DNA of 64,000 bases from Telmatospirillum sp. J64-1 (GCF_006980715.1 NZ_SBHN01000008.1:124001-188000), one strand, 5' to 3'. Numbered from the stretch's first letter, positions 16,378-25,769 are shown. Notes: generated from the letters alone by a model not told the origin. A program made the numbers and translations.

Positions 16378-16728
16378 ATGATCGGATACATCACGCTCCT
16401 GCTGGTTTGCCAGCTCGCCGGTGAGGTGCTGGCGCGCCTTCTCGGCCTGCCGCTGCCCGGACCTGTCCTGGGCATGGTCATTCTGTTCGTCGGCCTGATG
16501 CTGCGGGGCCATGTCCCCGAAGGGCTGGACGGCACCGCCCGCGGCCTGCTCAACAACCTGTCGCTGCTTTTCGTTCCGGCCGGTGTGGGCGTCATGCTGC
16601 ATCTGCCGCTGGTGATGCGGGAATGGCTGCCCCTGTCGGCGGCCCTGATCGGCAGTACCGTCATCACCATCGCCGTCACCGCCCTGATCATGCGCTGGCT
16701 GACGCCCCGGAACGGAGGGCGCGGGTAA
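16378..16728 (+). CDS. CidA/LrgA family holin-like membrane protein
   Basis: The 116-residue protein has four hydrophobic helices and the family motif LGLPLPGPVLGMVILF at about residues 21-37. CidA/LrgA proteins form small inner-membrane oligomers linked to murein hydrolase control, pyruvate uptake or programmed lysis. The stop codon overlaps the start of the LrgB gene by one base (TAATG), which points to translational coupling. Confidence 0.85.
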   Translation: MIGYITLLLVCQLAGEVLARLLGLPLPGPVLGMVILFVGLMLRGHVPEGLDGTARGLLNNLSLLFVPAGVGVMLHLPLVMREWLPLSAALIGSTVITIAVTALIMRWLTPRNGGRG

Positions 16729-17444
16729 TGGGCGAGCTTCACGAGATCTGGGTCTATCTGGCGACCTCGCCCCTGTTGGGCCTGACCGTGACCCTGCTGG
16801 CCTATCAGCTGGGCATGTGGTTGTGGGAAAAGGCCGGGCGTTCGCCGCTGGTCAATCCGGTGCTGGTGGCGATGCTGGTCCTGGTCGGGCTGCTGCTGGT
16901 GACGGATACCGATTACGCCACCTATTTCGAGGGCGCGCAATTCGTCCACTTCCTGCTCGGCCCGGCGACGGTTGCCCTGGCCATTCCTCTCTATCGCCAG
17001 TTCCATGCCCTGAAACGGTCGATCCTGGCCGTGGCCGTCGCCCTGGTGGCCGGTTCGCTGACGGCGGCGGCCAGCGCGGTGGGGATCGCCTGGGTCCTGG
17101 GCGCCTCGGACCGGACCCTGCTGTCGCTGGCTCCGAAATCGGCCACCAGCCCGATCGCCATGGGTGTGGCCGAACAGGTAGGCGGCCTGCCGTCCCTGAC
17201 GGCGGCCCTGGTCATCCTGACCGGCATCGTCGGCGCGGTCATCGGTTCCGCCGTTCTCGATCTGATACGGGTCAAGGAATGGCCGGCACGCGGTTTCGCC
17301 ATGGGCCTGGCCTCGCACGGCATCGGCACCGCCCGCGCCCTTCAATGCCACGAGGTGGCCGGTGCCTTCGCCGGTCTCGCCATGGGACTGAACGGCTTGG
17401 CGACGGCGATCCTGGTGCCGGTGCTGGTGACGCTGCTGTTCTAG
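16728..17444 (+). CDS. LrgB/CidB family membrane protein
   Basis: The 238-residue protein has about seven transmembrane segments and the family motifs LAPKSATSPIAMGVAEQVGG and SHGIGTARALQ. It is the usual partner of the CidA/LrgA protein just upstream. In other bacteria the pair has been tied to autolysis control or to transport of pyruvate or glycolate. I chose the ATG at 16728 over the longer frame because it overlaps the preceding stop and follows GGAGGGCG. Confidence 0.87.
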   Translation: MGELHEIWVYLATSPLLGLTVTLLAYQLGMWLWEKAGRSPLVNPVLVAMLVLVGLLLVTDTDYATYFEGAQFVHFLLGPATVALAIPLYRQFHALKRSILAVAVALVAGSLTAAASAVGIAWVLGASDRTLLSLAPKSATSPIAMGVAEQVGGLPSLTAALVILTGIVGAVIGSAVLDLIRVKEWPARGFAMGLASHGIGTARALQCHEVAGAFAGLAMGLNGLATAILVPVLVTLLF

Positions 17445-17471
17445 CAGTCTGCGGAAAAACTCCTGTTTTCA

Positions 17472-17578
17472 TCGTCATTCCCGCGTAAGCGGGAATCCAT
17501 GCTGCCGCAGCATCGGACTTGAGCGGTTCGCATCTCCATAAGCTCCCACATGGACCCCCGCTTTCGCGGGGGTGACGA
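17472..17578. repeat. Inverted pair of palindromic REP-like repeats
   Basis: The left unit (17472-17501) has CCCGCG-TAA-GCGGG inside TCGTCA...TCCATG. The right unit (17549-17578) is its inverted counterpart, CATGGA...TGACGA around CCCCCGCTTTCGCGGGGG. The two 30-base units face each other over 47 bases. This matches a bacterial interspersed palindromic doublet or MITE-like element, lying between convergent lrgB and lysR, where it could also act as a bidirectional terminator. Confidence 0.72.
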
Positions 17579-17620
17579 GACGATGCGGGGCATTTTCAGC
17601 AGCCGGCGATCAATTGCCGT

Positions 17621-18526
17621 TCAGGCCAGCGCGGAGCCGCGCGCCTCGGCCAGCAGCCAGTTGCGCAGGGCGGTGAAGGCCGGGCGGGTCGCGGTGGTGG
17701 CGGGATAGACCAGCCAATAGGCGCCGGCCTCGCTGCGGGCGCCGGGGCCGAAGGGCGCCACCAGCCGTCCGGATTCGAGATAGGAGCGGGCCAGCAGGTC
17801 GGTGTCGTCCAAGGCCACGCCCAGCCCCTGCGCCGCCGCGTCCAGGGCCAGGGTCGAGCGGTCGAAGCGCGGGCCGCGATGGCTCGCCACCCCGTCCACG
17901 CCATTGGCCTGGAGCCAGGCGGACCAACTCAGCAGCTTGTTGTCGTTATGGATCAGGGTGTGGAAGCGCAAGTCCTCGGGCTTCTCCAGGGGATGTTCGC
18001 CCTTCAGCAGGGCCGGGCTGCAAAGCGGGGCGATGCTGACGCGCAGCAATTCGTCGGCTTGCAGGGCTGGCCAGTCGCCCGCGCCGTACAGGATCGCGGC
18101 ATCCAGCCCGTGGTCGAAATCGGCGGGCCGCACCTGCGAGGTCACGCGCAGGTCGATGCTGGGATGGGATTTGACGAAGCTGCCCAGGCGCGGCGCCAGC
18201 CAGACATTGGCGAAGCTGGTCACCGCCCCCAGGGTCAGGGTTTCGATCTCGCTTTCGCCTTGCAGCTTCAGTGTCGCCTCGGCGATCTGCTGGAAAGCGC
18301 TTCGGACCGTCCGCAGATAGGCCCGCCCGGCTTCCGTCAGGGTCAGGCCCCGCCGCCCGCGCTGGAACAGGGCCACCCCCAGATGCTCCTCCAGGGTGCG
18401 GATCTGGTGGCTGATGGCCGAGGGCGTGAGATGCAGTTCCTCGGCGGCCTTGGCGAAGCTTTCATGCCGCCCGGCGGATTCGAAGATGCGCAGTGCGTTG
18501 AGCGGGGGAAGCCTGCGGAGCGGCAT
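17621..18526 (-). CDS. LysR-family transcriptional regulator, GcvA-like
   Basis: The 301-residue protein has an N-terminal winged helix (PPLNALRIFESAGRHESFAK, then LTPSAISHQIRTLEEHLGV) characteristic of the GcvA/AmpR-like LysR subgroup, and a periplasmic-binding-protein-like effector domain from about residue 92. It follows azlC-azlD on the same strand after 36 bases, so it may be cotranscribed with and regulate the branched-chain amino acid exporter. The ligand is not evident. Confidence 0.85.
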   Translation of the reverse strand: MPLRRLPPLNALRIFESAGRHESFAKAAEELHLTPSAISHQIRTLEEHLGVALFQRGRRGLTLTEAGRAYLRTVRSAFQQIAEATLKLQGESEIETLTLGAVTSFANVWLAPRLGSFVKSHPSIDLRVTSQVRPADFDHGLDAAILYGAGDWPALQADELLRVSIAPLCSPALLKGEHPLEKPEDLRFHTLIHNDNKLLSWSAWLQANGVDGVASHRGPRFDRSTLALDAAAQGLGVALDDTDLLARSYLESGRLVAPFGPGARSEAGAYWLVYPATTATRPAFTALRNWLLAEARGSALA

Positions 18527-18562
18527 TTGTTTTCCTCACCTTTCTCCGGGGTGTTGGCGTCA

Positions 18563-18901
18563 CTATGACACGAGAAGCGAGGAGTCCAAACCCCGTTGCA
18601 GCAGCATGTAGAGGCCGGTGCCGCCGAAAATGCTGAGCAGGGCGTTGCGCCGCCAAAGATGCAGCAGGGCGGTGGCGGCGATGCCCCCGACATGGGCCAG
18701 CCAGGGCAGCGCCGCCGCCTCCACGCCGCGCAGGCTGGCGAGAACCAGGATCAGCATGATCGCGGTCGGCAGCAGGCGGCCCAGGATGGCGATGGCCTTG
18801 TTGTCCTTCAGCAGCGCCATGAAGGGAAAGGGCAAGGCGCGTAGGGCGAAAGTGACGGCCCCCGTGGCGAGGATCGCCGCCAGCACATATCCCGTGTCCA
18901 T
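18563..18901 (-). CDS. azlD: AzlD-family branched-chain amino acid exporter subunit
   Basis: The 112-residue protein has four hydrophobic helices and the family sequence AVTFALRALPF near the N-terminus, with RLLPTAIMLILV in the middle. AzlD pairs with AzlC to export branched-chain amino acids and toxic analogues such as azaleucine. Its ATG overlaps the azlC stop by four bases (ATGA). Confidence 0.85.
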   Translation of the reverse strand: MDTGYVLAAILATGAVTFALRALPFPFMALLKDNKAIAILGRLLPTAIMLILVLASLRGVEAAALPWLAHVGGIAATALLHLWRRNALLSIFGGTGLYMLLQRGLDSSLLVS

Positions 18902-19560
18902 CAGGCTCGCCTCCCCAGGGTCAGCAGGATCACGGCGGCGATGCCGATGGCTCCCACCAGGAACTGGCCCGGCAGCAGCAGCCAGGCCAGGGCCGCGCCC
19001 GCCAGTCCGGCGAGGAAGGGCAGGTTCGAGCGGACGGCGCGGCCCTGTTCCAGGCACAGCACCACGAACAGCGCGGTCAGGGCGAAATCCAGCCCCGTCA
19101 CGTCCTGGCTGACCGAAAGGCCGAGCAGGGCGCCGAGGGTGGAACCGGCCACCCACCAAGCCTGGTTGATGGCGGCGACCATGACCTTGAAGCGGCCGCT
19201 CGTTCCGCCCTCGCGCGCGGTCAGCAGGGAATAGGTCTCGTCGGTCAGGGCATGGATGAAATAGACCTTGCCCAGGCGGCTGCGCGGCAGGTTGCTGTGC
19301 AGGGACAGGCCGTAGAAGACATGGCGCAGATTGACCAGGGCGACGGCCAGGGCGATCTCCCAGATCGGCAGTCCTTGCCCGAGCATGGGTACCGACATGA
19401 ATTGCGCCGCACCGGCATAGAGGACGATGCTCATGACCGGCGCCAGGAACCAGTCGGCCCCGGCCTTCTGGAAGATGAATCCGAAGGTGACGGCCAGGGG
19501 CATGTATCCCATGGCGACCGGTATCGTTGCCTTGAAGGCTTCTGAAAGACTTTCCTTCAC
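18901..19560 (-). CDS. azlC: AzlC-family branched-chain amino acid exporter subunit
   Basis: The 219-residue membrane protein has the AzlC signatures PVAMGYMPLAVTFGFIFQKAG at the N-terminus and LVNLRHVFYGLSL in the middle. I propose a GTG start at 19560, because AGGAG lies six bases upstream; the longer frame from 19602 starts inside non-conserved sequence. The divergent spmAB-like gene begins 103 bases away. Confidence 0.82.
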   Translation of the reverse strand: MKESLSEAFKATIPVAMGYMPLAVTFGFIFQKAGADWFLAPVMSIVLYAGAAQFMSVPMLGQGLPIWEIALAVALVNLRHVFYGLSLHSNLPRSRLGKVYFIHALTDETYSLLTAREGGTSGRFKVMVAAINQAWWVAGSTLGALLGLSVSQDVTGLDFALTALFVVLCLEQGRAVRSNLPFLAGLAGAALAWLLLPGQFLVGAIGIAAVILLTLGRRA

Positions 19561-19663
19561 GTTTCGCTCCTGCTGGGAGGCGGATGTTAGGAGAAGGGGC
19601 AAGCCTCTGTCGAGCCTGACGGATTTCCCTTACACTCGCCGCGCTTCCAGTGGGGGAAACCGC

Positions 19664-20968
19664 GTGAACATCATCTTCTTCGTGCTTGTGGCCGTTGCCT
19701 TCGTCGTTGCCGCCTGGCGCCATGTCCAATTCACCGGCGAGGGCGCGACGCCGATGGAGCAGCTCGCCCAGGGCGTCATCCAAAGCGCCGACAGTTCGGT
19801 GACGCTGGCCTTGGGCCTGATCGGCGTGATGACGCTGTTCCTGGGGCTGATGAAGGTGGCCGAGGCCGGTGGGTTGCTGGTCATCGTCGCCCGCACCGTG
19901 CGGCCGCTGATGCAGCGCCTGTTCCCCGATGTGCCGCCCGACCATCCGGCCATGGGGGCGATGATCATGAACATGTCGGCCAATGTGCTGGGGCTGGGCA
20001 ATGCCGCCACGCCGTTCGGCATCCGCGCCATGCAGGAACTGGACAGCCTGAACCGCCAGAAGGGCACGGCCAGCAATGCCATGATCCTGTTCCTGGCGAT
20101 CAACACGTCTTCGGTGACCCTGCTGCCCACCGGCGTCATCGCCCTGCGTGCCGCCGCAGGTTCCACCGATCCGGCGGGGATCGTGCCGACGACGCTGTTC
20201 GCCACCATCGTCTCGACCACGGTGGCCATCTGCATGGCCAAGCTGCTGCAACGCCGCTCGCCCATGCCGGTGGTGGAGGCGCAGGCGGAGGAGGAAGCCC
20301 AGGCCCCGGACCAGGCCAAGCCCGCCAGCGACCAGCCGGTGGCCGATGAATCGGTCAATGCCTATCCGCTATGGGTTTCCGTGCTGGTGCTGGGCGGCAT
20401 CGCCGCTTTGGTGCCGCTGACGGTGATGTGGGGCCGCCAGATCGCGCCCTGGATCATTCCCGGCCTGGTGGTCGCCCTGCTGGGCTTCGGGATGATGCGC
20501 GGCGTGCGCATCTATGAAGCCTTCGTCGAAGGTGCCAAGGATGGTTTCCAGGTGGCGGTGCGCATCATTCCCTATCTGGTCGCCATCCTGACCGCCGTCG
20601 GCATGTTCCGCGCCAGCGGTGCCATGGACATGGTGATCGTGCCGCTGGGCCGGGTGACGGAGCTGATCGGCCTGCCCGCCGAGGCCCTGCCCATGGCGCT
20701 TTTGCGTCCGCTTTCCGGTTCGGGCGCCTATGGCATCCTGGCCGCCGTCATCAACGATCCCGCCATCGGGCCGGATTCCTATGCCGGTTATCTGGTCAGC
20801 ACCCTGCAAGGCTCGACGGAAACCACCTTCTACGTGCTGGCCGTCTATTTCGGTGCAATCAATGTCCGCCGCCTGCGCCACGCCATCCCCACCGCCCTGT
20901 CCGCCGACATCGCCGGGGTGGCCGCCGCCGTCTTCATCTGTGCCCTGCTCTACGGAGGGCTGGCGTAA
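19664..20968 (+). CDS. Fused SpmA-SpmB-like nucleoside-recognition membrane protein
   Basis: The 434-residue protein joins two Gate/nucleoside-recognition domains. The SpmA-like half (about 1-215) has AMGAMIMNMSANVLGLGNAA, and the SpmB-like half (about 235-434) has FRASGAMD and LRPLSGSGAYGILA. A Glu/Ala/Pro-rich linker separates them. In spore formers SpmA and SpmB are separate proteins affecting core dehydration; fused versions occur in non-sporulating Proteobacteria with unknown substrate. The start is GTG at 19664 after GGGGGAAAC. Confidence 0.8.
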   Translation: MNIIFFVLVAVAFVVAAWRHVQFTGEGATPMEQLAQGVIQSADSSVTLALGLIGVMTLFLGLMKVAEAGGLLVIVARTVRPLMQRLFPDVPPDHPAMGAMIMNMSANVLGLGNAATPFGIRAMQELDSLNRQKGTASNAMILFLAINTSSVTLLPTGVIALRAAAGSTDPAGIVPTTLFATIVSTTVAICMAKLLQRRSPMPVVEAQAEEEAQAPDQAKPASDQPVADESVNAYPLWVSVLVLGGIAALVPLTVMWGRQIAPWIIPGLVVALLGFGMMRGVRIYEAFVEGAKDGFQVAVRIIPYLVAILTAVGMFRASGAMDMVIVPLGRVTELIGLPAEALPMALLRPLSGSGAYGILAAVINDPAIGPDSYAGYLVSTLQGSTETTFYVLAVYFGAINVRRLRHAIPTALSADIAGVAAAVFICALLYGGLA

Positions 20969-21007
20969 TAGGCGAGGGGATATGCGGGCGGGCAGCCCAT
21001 ATTCTCC

Positions 21008-22060
21008 CTAGCAGATCCTCGGCAATTGATCCCCCGCCAGCCAGTCCACCACGCGCGCGCCGCCGAAGGCGGTTTCCATCTGGACGAAATGGTGGTCGTC
21101 CTCGACCACATGGCCGATGATGGCGGCGTCCCGCCCCAAGGGATGGGCGCGCATCGCGCTGAGCAGGGTTTCGGCTTGAGCTGGATCGCAGATGGCGATC
21201 AGCTTGCCTTCATTGGCGACGTGAAGCGGGTCCAGGCCCAGCAATTCGCAGGCGCCGCGCACGGCCTCCTTCACCGGGATGGCGGCTTCGCGCAGCACCA
21301 TGCCGACACCGGATTGGCGGGCGATCTCGTTCAAGGTGGCGGCGAGGCCGCCGCGCGTGGGGTCGCGCAGGACGTTGATGCCGCTGGGGCAGGCGTCGAG
21401 CATGGCGGCGACCAGGCCGTGCAGGGCGGCGGAATCCGACTGGATTTCCGTCTCGAATCCCAGGCTGGCGCGCTGGGACATGACGGCGACGCCATGATCG
21501 CCCAGGCTGCCGGAAATCAGCAGGGCATCGCCGGGCCGGGCGCGGTCGCCCGAGATCGCCATGCCTTCGGGCAGGACGCCGATACCGGCGGTGTTGATGA
21601 ACACGCCGTCGCCCTTGCCGCGCTCGACCACCTTGGTATCGCCCGTCACCACCGGCACACCGGCTTCCTTGGACGCCTTGGCCATGCTCTGGACGATGCG
21701 GGCGAGGTCGGCCAAGGCAAAGCCTTCCTCGATGATGAAGCCTGCCGAGAGATAGAGCGGCCTGGCGCCTGCCATGGCGACGTCGTTGATGGTGCCATGC
21801 ACCGCCAGCGAGCCGATATCGCCGCCGGGGAAGAATAGCGGCGAGATGACATAGGAATCGGTGCTCATGACCATGCGCCCAGGCGGCACGGCGAAGGCCG
21901 CCTGATCATTGCCCTGGCGCAGCAGATCGTTGTCGAAGGCGGCGAGGAACATTTCCTCGACCAGTTGCGCCATGGCCCGGCCCCCGGCGCCGTGGGAGAG
22001 GTCGATGCGGCCTGTTTTCAGGTCCAGCGGGCGGGGGAAGTCCTTGCGGGTGATCTTCAT
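21008..22060 (-). CDS. hypE: Hydrogenase maturation protein HypE
   Basis: The 350-residue protein of the PurM/AIR-synthetase fold has the N-terminal RIDLSHGAGGRAM motif and the conserved C-terminus PRIC, whose terminal Cys receives the carbamoyl group from HypF and is dehydrated to thiocyanate. HypE supplies the cyanide ligands of the NiFe site together with HypC and HypD. Its ATG overlaps the hypD stop (ATGA), and it is the last gene of the hup-hyp operon. Confidence 0.95.
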   Translation of the reverse strand: MKITRKDFPRPLDLKTGRIDLSHGAGGRAMAQLVEEMFLAAFDNDLLRQGNDQAAFAVPPGRMVMSTDSYVISPLFFPGGDIGSLAVHGTINDVAMAGARPLYLSAGFIIEEGFALADLARIVQSMAKASKEAGVPVVTGDTKVVERGKGDGVFINTAGIGVLPEGMAISGDRARPGDALLISGSLGDHGVAVMSQRASLGFETEIQSDSAALHGLVAAMLDACPSGINVLRDPTRGGLAATLNEIARQSGVGMVLREAAIPVKEAVRGACELLGLDPLHVANEGKLIAICDPAQAETLLSAMRAHPLGRDAAIIGHVVEDDHHFVQMETAFGGARVVDWLAGDQLPRIC

Positions 22061-23196
22061 GCCGGCTGCTTGTCCTTCTTCTTTTGGGCATCGCGGAAGC
22101 GGCCATAGGTCCAGTGGGCGGCGCAGGCGCCTTCGGCGGATACCATGCAGGACCCCATGGGATTTTCCGGCGTGCAGATCGTGCCGAACAGCCTGCAATC
22201 GGCGGGCTTCTTGACGCCGCGCAGGATGGCGCCGCATTCGCAGGCCTTGTTGTCGGCCACCGGCAGGGTGGCGATGTCGAACAGCTTTTCCGCATCCCAG
22301 GCGGCGAATTCGTCGCGGATGCGCAGGGCGGAATGGGGAACCATCCCCAGGCCGCGCCATTCGAAGCTGTCGCGCAGCTCAAAGATCTCGGCCACCAGCG
22401 CCTGGGCCTTCTCGTTGCCCGCGCGGGTAACGGCACGGGAGAACTGGTTTTCCACCGCAAACCGGCCCGCATTGATCTGACGCACCAGCATCAGCACCGC
22501 CTGCATCACGTCCAGCGGTTCGAATCCGGCAATGACCACCGGCTTCCGGTAATGGGCGGCGGCGGATTCGTAGGGGCGCGAGCCGATGATCGTGCTGACA
22601 TGGGCGGGGCCGATGAAGCCGTCCAGCCTTTCCGAGCCGTCGGCGCTGTCCAGGATGGCCTGGATGGCGGGCGGCGTCAGGACATGGTTGCAGAAGACGC
22701 TGAAATTCTTCAACTCCAGCGCCCGTGCCTGTTTCAGGGCCACGGCGGTCGGCGGCGTGGTGGTCTCGAAGCCGATGGCGAAGAAGATCACATGCCGGTC
22801 GGGATTGTCCCGGGCCAGCTTCAGCGCATCCAGCGTGGACCAGACCATGCGGATATCCGCCCCTTCCGCCTTGGCCTTCAGCAGCGACAGGCGGTTCGAG
22901 CCCGGCACGCGCATCATGTCGCCATAGGTGCACAGGATCACGCCGGGGCGGCGGGCAAGGTCGATGGCATTGTCGATGCGCCCTACCGGCAGTACGCAGA
23001 CCGGGCAGCCCGGCCCGTGGATCATCCGCACATTCCCGGGCAGCAGGTCCTCGATGCCGTAGCGCGAGATGGCATGGGTATGGCCGCCGCAGAATTCCAT
23101 CAGGTGATAACGGCGTTCCGGCGCGGCTTCGGCGTGGATGGCGGCGGCCAGCCTGCGGGCCAGGACGCCGTCGCGGAATTCGTCGACATATTTCAT
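22057..23196 (-). CDS. hypD: Hydrogenase maturation protein HypD
   Basis: The 379-residue protein has all HypD signatures: FCGGHTHAISRYG, HGPGCPVCVLP and the C-terminal cysteine cluster (residues about 320-350) that binds the 4Fe-4S centre. HypD and HypC hold the iron while the CO and CN ligands are installed. The gene overlaps both neighbours by four bases. Confidence 0.95.
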   Translation of the reverse strand: MKYVDEFRDGVLARRLAAAIHAEAAPERRYHLMEFCGGHTHAISRYGIEDLLPGNVRMIHGPGCPVCVLPVGRIDNAIDLARRPGVILCTYGDMMRVPGSNRLSLLKAKAEGADIRMVWSTLDALKLARDNPDRHVIFFAIGFETTTPPTAVALKQARALELKNFSVFCNHVLTPPAIQAILDSADGSERLDGFIGPAHVSTIIGSRPYESAAAHYRKPVVIAGFEPLDVMQAVLMLVRQINAGRFAVENQFSRAVTRAGNEKAQALVAEIFELRDSFEWRGLGMVPHSALRIRDEFAAWDAEKLFDIATLPVADNKACECGAILRGVKKPADCRLFGTICTPENPMGSCMVSAEGACAAHWTYGRFRDAQKKKDKQPA

Positions 23197-23429
23197 TCCG
23201 CCACCGCCGGGGCGGATGCCGCCATTTCCTCGAACAAGGCCAGGGTCTTCGCGGCTTCCTCGGGGTCGAGCTTGGACAGGGCATAGCCGACATGGACGAT
23301 GACGTAATCGCCCGGCCGCACATCCTCGACCAGGGCCAGCGAGATTTCCTTCATCACGCCACCAAGTTCCACCCTGGCGGTATCATCGGGCAGGACGTCC
23401 TTTACCAGGGCCGGCAGGGCCAGACACAT
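23193..23429 (-). CDS. hypC: Hydrogenase maturation chaperone HypC
   Basis: The 78-residue protein starts MCLALPALV; the Cys2 is the essential iron-binding residue of the HypC/HybG family. I chose the ATG at 23429, preceded by GGAGTG, instead of the longer frame, because Cys2 must follow the processed initiator Met. It overlaps hypD by four bases. HupF (28813-29115) is a second HypC-like protein in the operon. Confidence 0.93.
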   Translation of the reverse strand: MCLALPALVKDVLPDDTARVELGGVMKEISLALVEDVRPGDYVIVHVGYALSKLDPEEAAKTLALFEEMAASAPAVAE

Positions 23430-23463
23430 TGCGGTCACTCCTTGATATGCGGGCACCGCCCGA

Positions 23464-24552
23464 TCACTGATTTATCTCCTGTATGGCGATCCAGGCTTGC
23501 CCCAGGCTCAGGCCCTGGTCTCCCGGCAGGATCGTCCGGCAGGTCAGTGGCTCGATAGCGTGTTCCCGCAGATGCGCCGTCAGCAGGCCGGAGAGGACAC
23601 GGTTGAAGAAGCATCCGCCGCCCAGGGCGACGCGGTGCAGCCCGGTTTCCTCGGCGGCTTGGGCGACCCAATCGGCCAGGGCCAGCGCCAGCGTGCCGTG
23701 GAAGAGGTTGGCGCCGCGTGCCGCATCCTTGCAATGCGACAGATGATCGAGCAATGGCAGCAGGTCGAGCACGCCGTCCCTTAGGCCATAGCCGCCCGGC
23801 AGGATTTCCGGGGCCGTCGCCATGGCCTCCAGCGCCATGGGCGCCTGGCCCTCGAATTCGGCGACGGGATGGACGTCCAGAAGCCCGCAGGCGGCGTCGA
23901 ACAGGCGTCCGGCGGAGGAGGAGGGCGGGCAGTTCAGGCCCTGGTCGAGGAGGTGCCCCAGCAGGGCCGACGCCTTATGATCGGTGAAGCGGAAGGGAAT
24001 TTCCGCGCCGCGCCCCATCCGGTGCAGGGCGGCGGCGGCCATGCGCCAGGGTTCGCGCGCGGCGATGTCGCCACCGGGCTGGGCGAGCAAAGCGAGATGG
24101 CCAAGGCGGCGGTAGCCGGAGCCTTCGACCAGCAGCAATTCGCCACCCCAGGATTCATTGCCCGGTCCCAGGCCGAAACCGTCCAGCGACAGGCCCAGCA
24201 AGGGGGCGTCCAGCCCGTGTTCCGCCGCGATGGCGGTGGCATGGGCGTGGTGGTGCTGGACGGCGAAGGCCGGAATCCCCAAGCCCTGGGCGAAGCGGGT
24301 GGAATGGAAATCCGGGTGCAGGTCGTGGGCAACGGCCATCGGCTCGACCTCCAGCCCGGCGCAGAGGGCCTGGACCATTGCCTCGAACCGGCGGCAGGCA
24401 TCGGCGCTGTCCAGGTCGCCGATGACGGGGGAGAGATAGGCCTTGTCGCCGCGCGTCACGCAGATGGTGTTCTTCAGGAAGGCGCCGACGGCCAGCACGC
24501 TCGGCCCCGGGCGGGGCAGGGGGATGACGATCTGGTAGGGCTGCGCCGTCAC
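23464..24552 (-). CDS. hypF: Short HypF: carbamoyltransferase domain only
   Basis: The 362 residues cover only the Kae1-like C-terminal half of HypF: AVGAFLKNT, AHDLHPDFHSTRFA, the metal site VQHHHAH and LSLDGFGLGPGNESWGGELL. The acylphosphatase domain, zinc-finger pairs and YrdC-like domain found in typical proteins of about 750 residues are absent. No frameshifted remnant of them lies in the three bases between hypB and hypF. The start is GTG with GGAGGG upstream. It transfers the carbamoyl group to HypE. Shortened HypF proteins are known in some H2-oxidisers; who makes the carbamoyl-adenylate here is unclear. Confidence 0.87.
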   Translation of the reverse strand: MTAQPYQIVIPLPRPGPSVLAVGAFLKNTICVTRGDKAYLSPVIGDLDSADACRRFEAMVQALCAGLEVEPMAVAHDLHPDFHSTRFAQGLGIPAFAVQHHHAHATAIAAEHGLDAPLLGLSLDGFGLGPGNESWGGELLLVEGSGYRRLGHLALLAQPGGDIAAREPWRMAAAALHRMGRGAEIPFRFTDHKASALLGHLLDQGLNCPPSSSAGRLFDAACGLLDVHPVAEFEGQAPMALEAMATAPEILPGGYGLRDGVLDLLPLLDHLSHCKDAARGANLFHGTLALALADWVAQAAEETGLHRVALGGGCFFNRVLSGLLTAHLREHAIEPLTCRTILPGDQGLSLGQAWIAIQEINQ

Positions 24553-24555
24553 GTC

Positions 24556-25431
24556 TCAGCCCTCCAGGCTGCGGCGCAAGGCGGCCAGCTTGCCTTCCAG
24601 CAATTCGGCGCGCTTGCGCATGGCGGTCCGGCGGCCTTCGGTGATCCAGTTCAGCCAGTCCTCCATGCCTTCGCCGCTTTGGGTGGACAGCAGAAGCGGG
24701 CGGATCTCCGGGTTCACCCGCCGGGCATAGTCCAGGCAGCGTTCCACGTCGAAGCGCAGATGCGGCAGCAGATCGACCTTGCTGAGGATCATCAGGTCGG
24801 CGGCGTGGAACATGTCGGGATATTTCAGCGGCTTGTCCTCGCCTTCGGTGACGGAAAGGATGACCACCTTATGCGCCTCGCCCAGGTCGAAGGCGGCGGG
24901 GCAGACGAGGTTGCCCACATTCTCGATGAACAGCACCGAATTCTCGGGCAGGGCCAGCTTGTCCAGGGCATGGCCGACCATATGGGCGTCGAGATGGCAG
25001 CCCTTGCCGGTATTGACCTGCACGGCCGGGGCGCCGGTGGCGCGGATGCGGTCGGCGTCGAAGGCGGTCTGCTGGTCGCCCTCGATGACGCCGACGGGGA
25101 AATGTTCCTGCAGGCGGCTGACCGTTTCGACCAGCAAGGTGGTCTTGCCCGAGCCGGGGCTGGAGACGAGGTTCAGGGCGAAGATGCCGCTTTCGGCCAG
25201 GCGTTGGCGGTTGCGCGCGGCATCGCTGTCGTTGCGGCCCAGGATGTCCTGCTCGATCTGCACGATGCGCGCTTGGCTCAGCCCCGGTACATGCACCCCC
25301 GCCAGACCCTGCCCGTAATGCAGGTCCGGGCCGTGATGGTGATGGTCATGACTGTGATCGTGGTGATGATCGTGATGATGGTGGTGGTCCTCGATGCGGG
25401 ATTCGCCGCAGCCGCAGACGGTGCACATCAT
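24556..25431 (-). CDS. hypB: Hydrogenase nickel-insertion GTPase HypB with His-rich metal-storage tract
   Basis: The 291-residue protein has an N-terminal CxxCGC motif for high-affinity nickel and a histidine/aspartate-rich tract (about residues 16-34) for metal storage. The SIMIBI-class GTPase domain shows P loop [23 protein letters not shown] and the metal-site Cys/His (KGCHLDAHM). HypB delivers nickel to the large subunit with HypA. The start ATGATG overlaps the hypA stop; the second ATG at 25428 is also possible. Confidence 0.94.
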   Translation of the reverse strand: MMCTVCGCGESRIEDHHHHHDHHHDHSHDHHHHGPDLHYGQGLAGVHVPGLSQARIVQIEQDILGRNDSDAARNRQRLAESGIFALNLVSSPGSGKTTLLVETVSRLQEHFPVGVIEGDQQTAFDADRIRATGAPAVQVNTGKGCHLDAHMVGHALDKLALPENSVLFIENVGNLVCPAAFDLGEAHKVVILSVTEGEDKPLKYPDMFHAADLMILSKVDLLPHLRFDVERCLDYARRVNPEIRPLLLSTQSGEGMEDWLNWITEGRRTAMRKRAELLEGKLAALRRSLEG

Positions 25432-25769
25432 TCCACCTCCAATTCCTTGATACGCATCTCTTCGCCCTGGGTGACCTGCAGCCGGTGCGAATTGCAGCGC
25501 GGGCAGGGGTCGTAACGCTGGGCCAGGGGGACCGATTCGCCGCATTCCAGGCACCAGGCGGTGCCGGGAATGGTCAGGATTTCCAGCTTGGCCCCTTCGG
25601 CCAGACTGCCGCGCATGACGGCATCGAAGCAGAAGGCCAGCGCCTGGGGGTCGGCATGGGCCAACTGCCCCAGTTCCAGCCAGATCGTCCGTACACGGCT
25701 GAAATTCTGCGCCTTGCCCTGATCTTCCAGGACCTGGAGGATGCCTTCGGCCAATGCCATTTCATGCAT
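25428..25769 (-). CDS. hypA: Hydrogenase nickel metallochaperone HypA
   Basis: The 113-residue protein begins [10 protein letters not shown], the universal HypA N-terminus that binds nickel through His2. Two CxxC pairs (WCLECG and CPRCNS) form the structural zinc site. I chose the ATG at 25769 to keep the MHE terminus. The gene overlaps the hupK end by eight bases and hypB by four. Confidence 0.94.
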   Translation of the reverse strand: MHEMALAEGILQVLEDQGKAQNFSRVRTIWLELGQLAHADPQALAFCFDAVMRGSLAEGAKLEILTIPGTAWCLECGESVPLAQRYDPCPRCNSHRLQVTQGEEMRIKELEVE

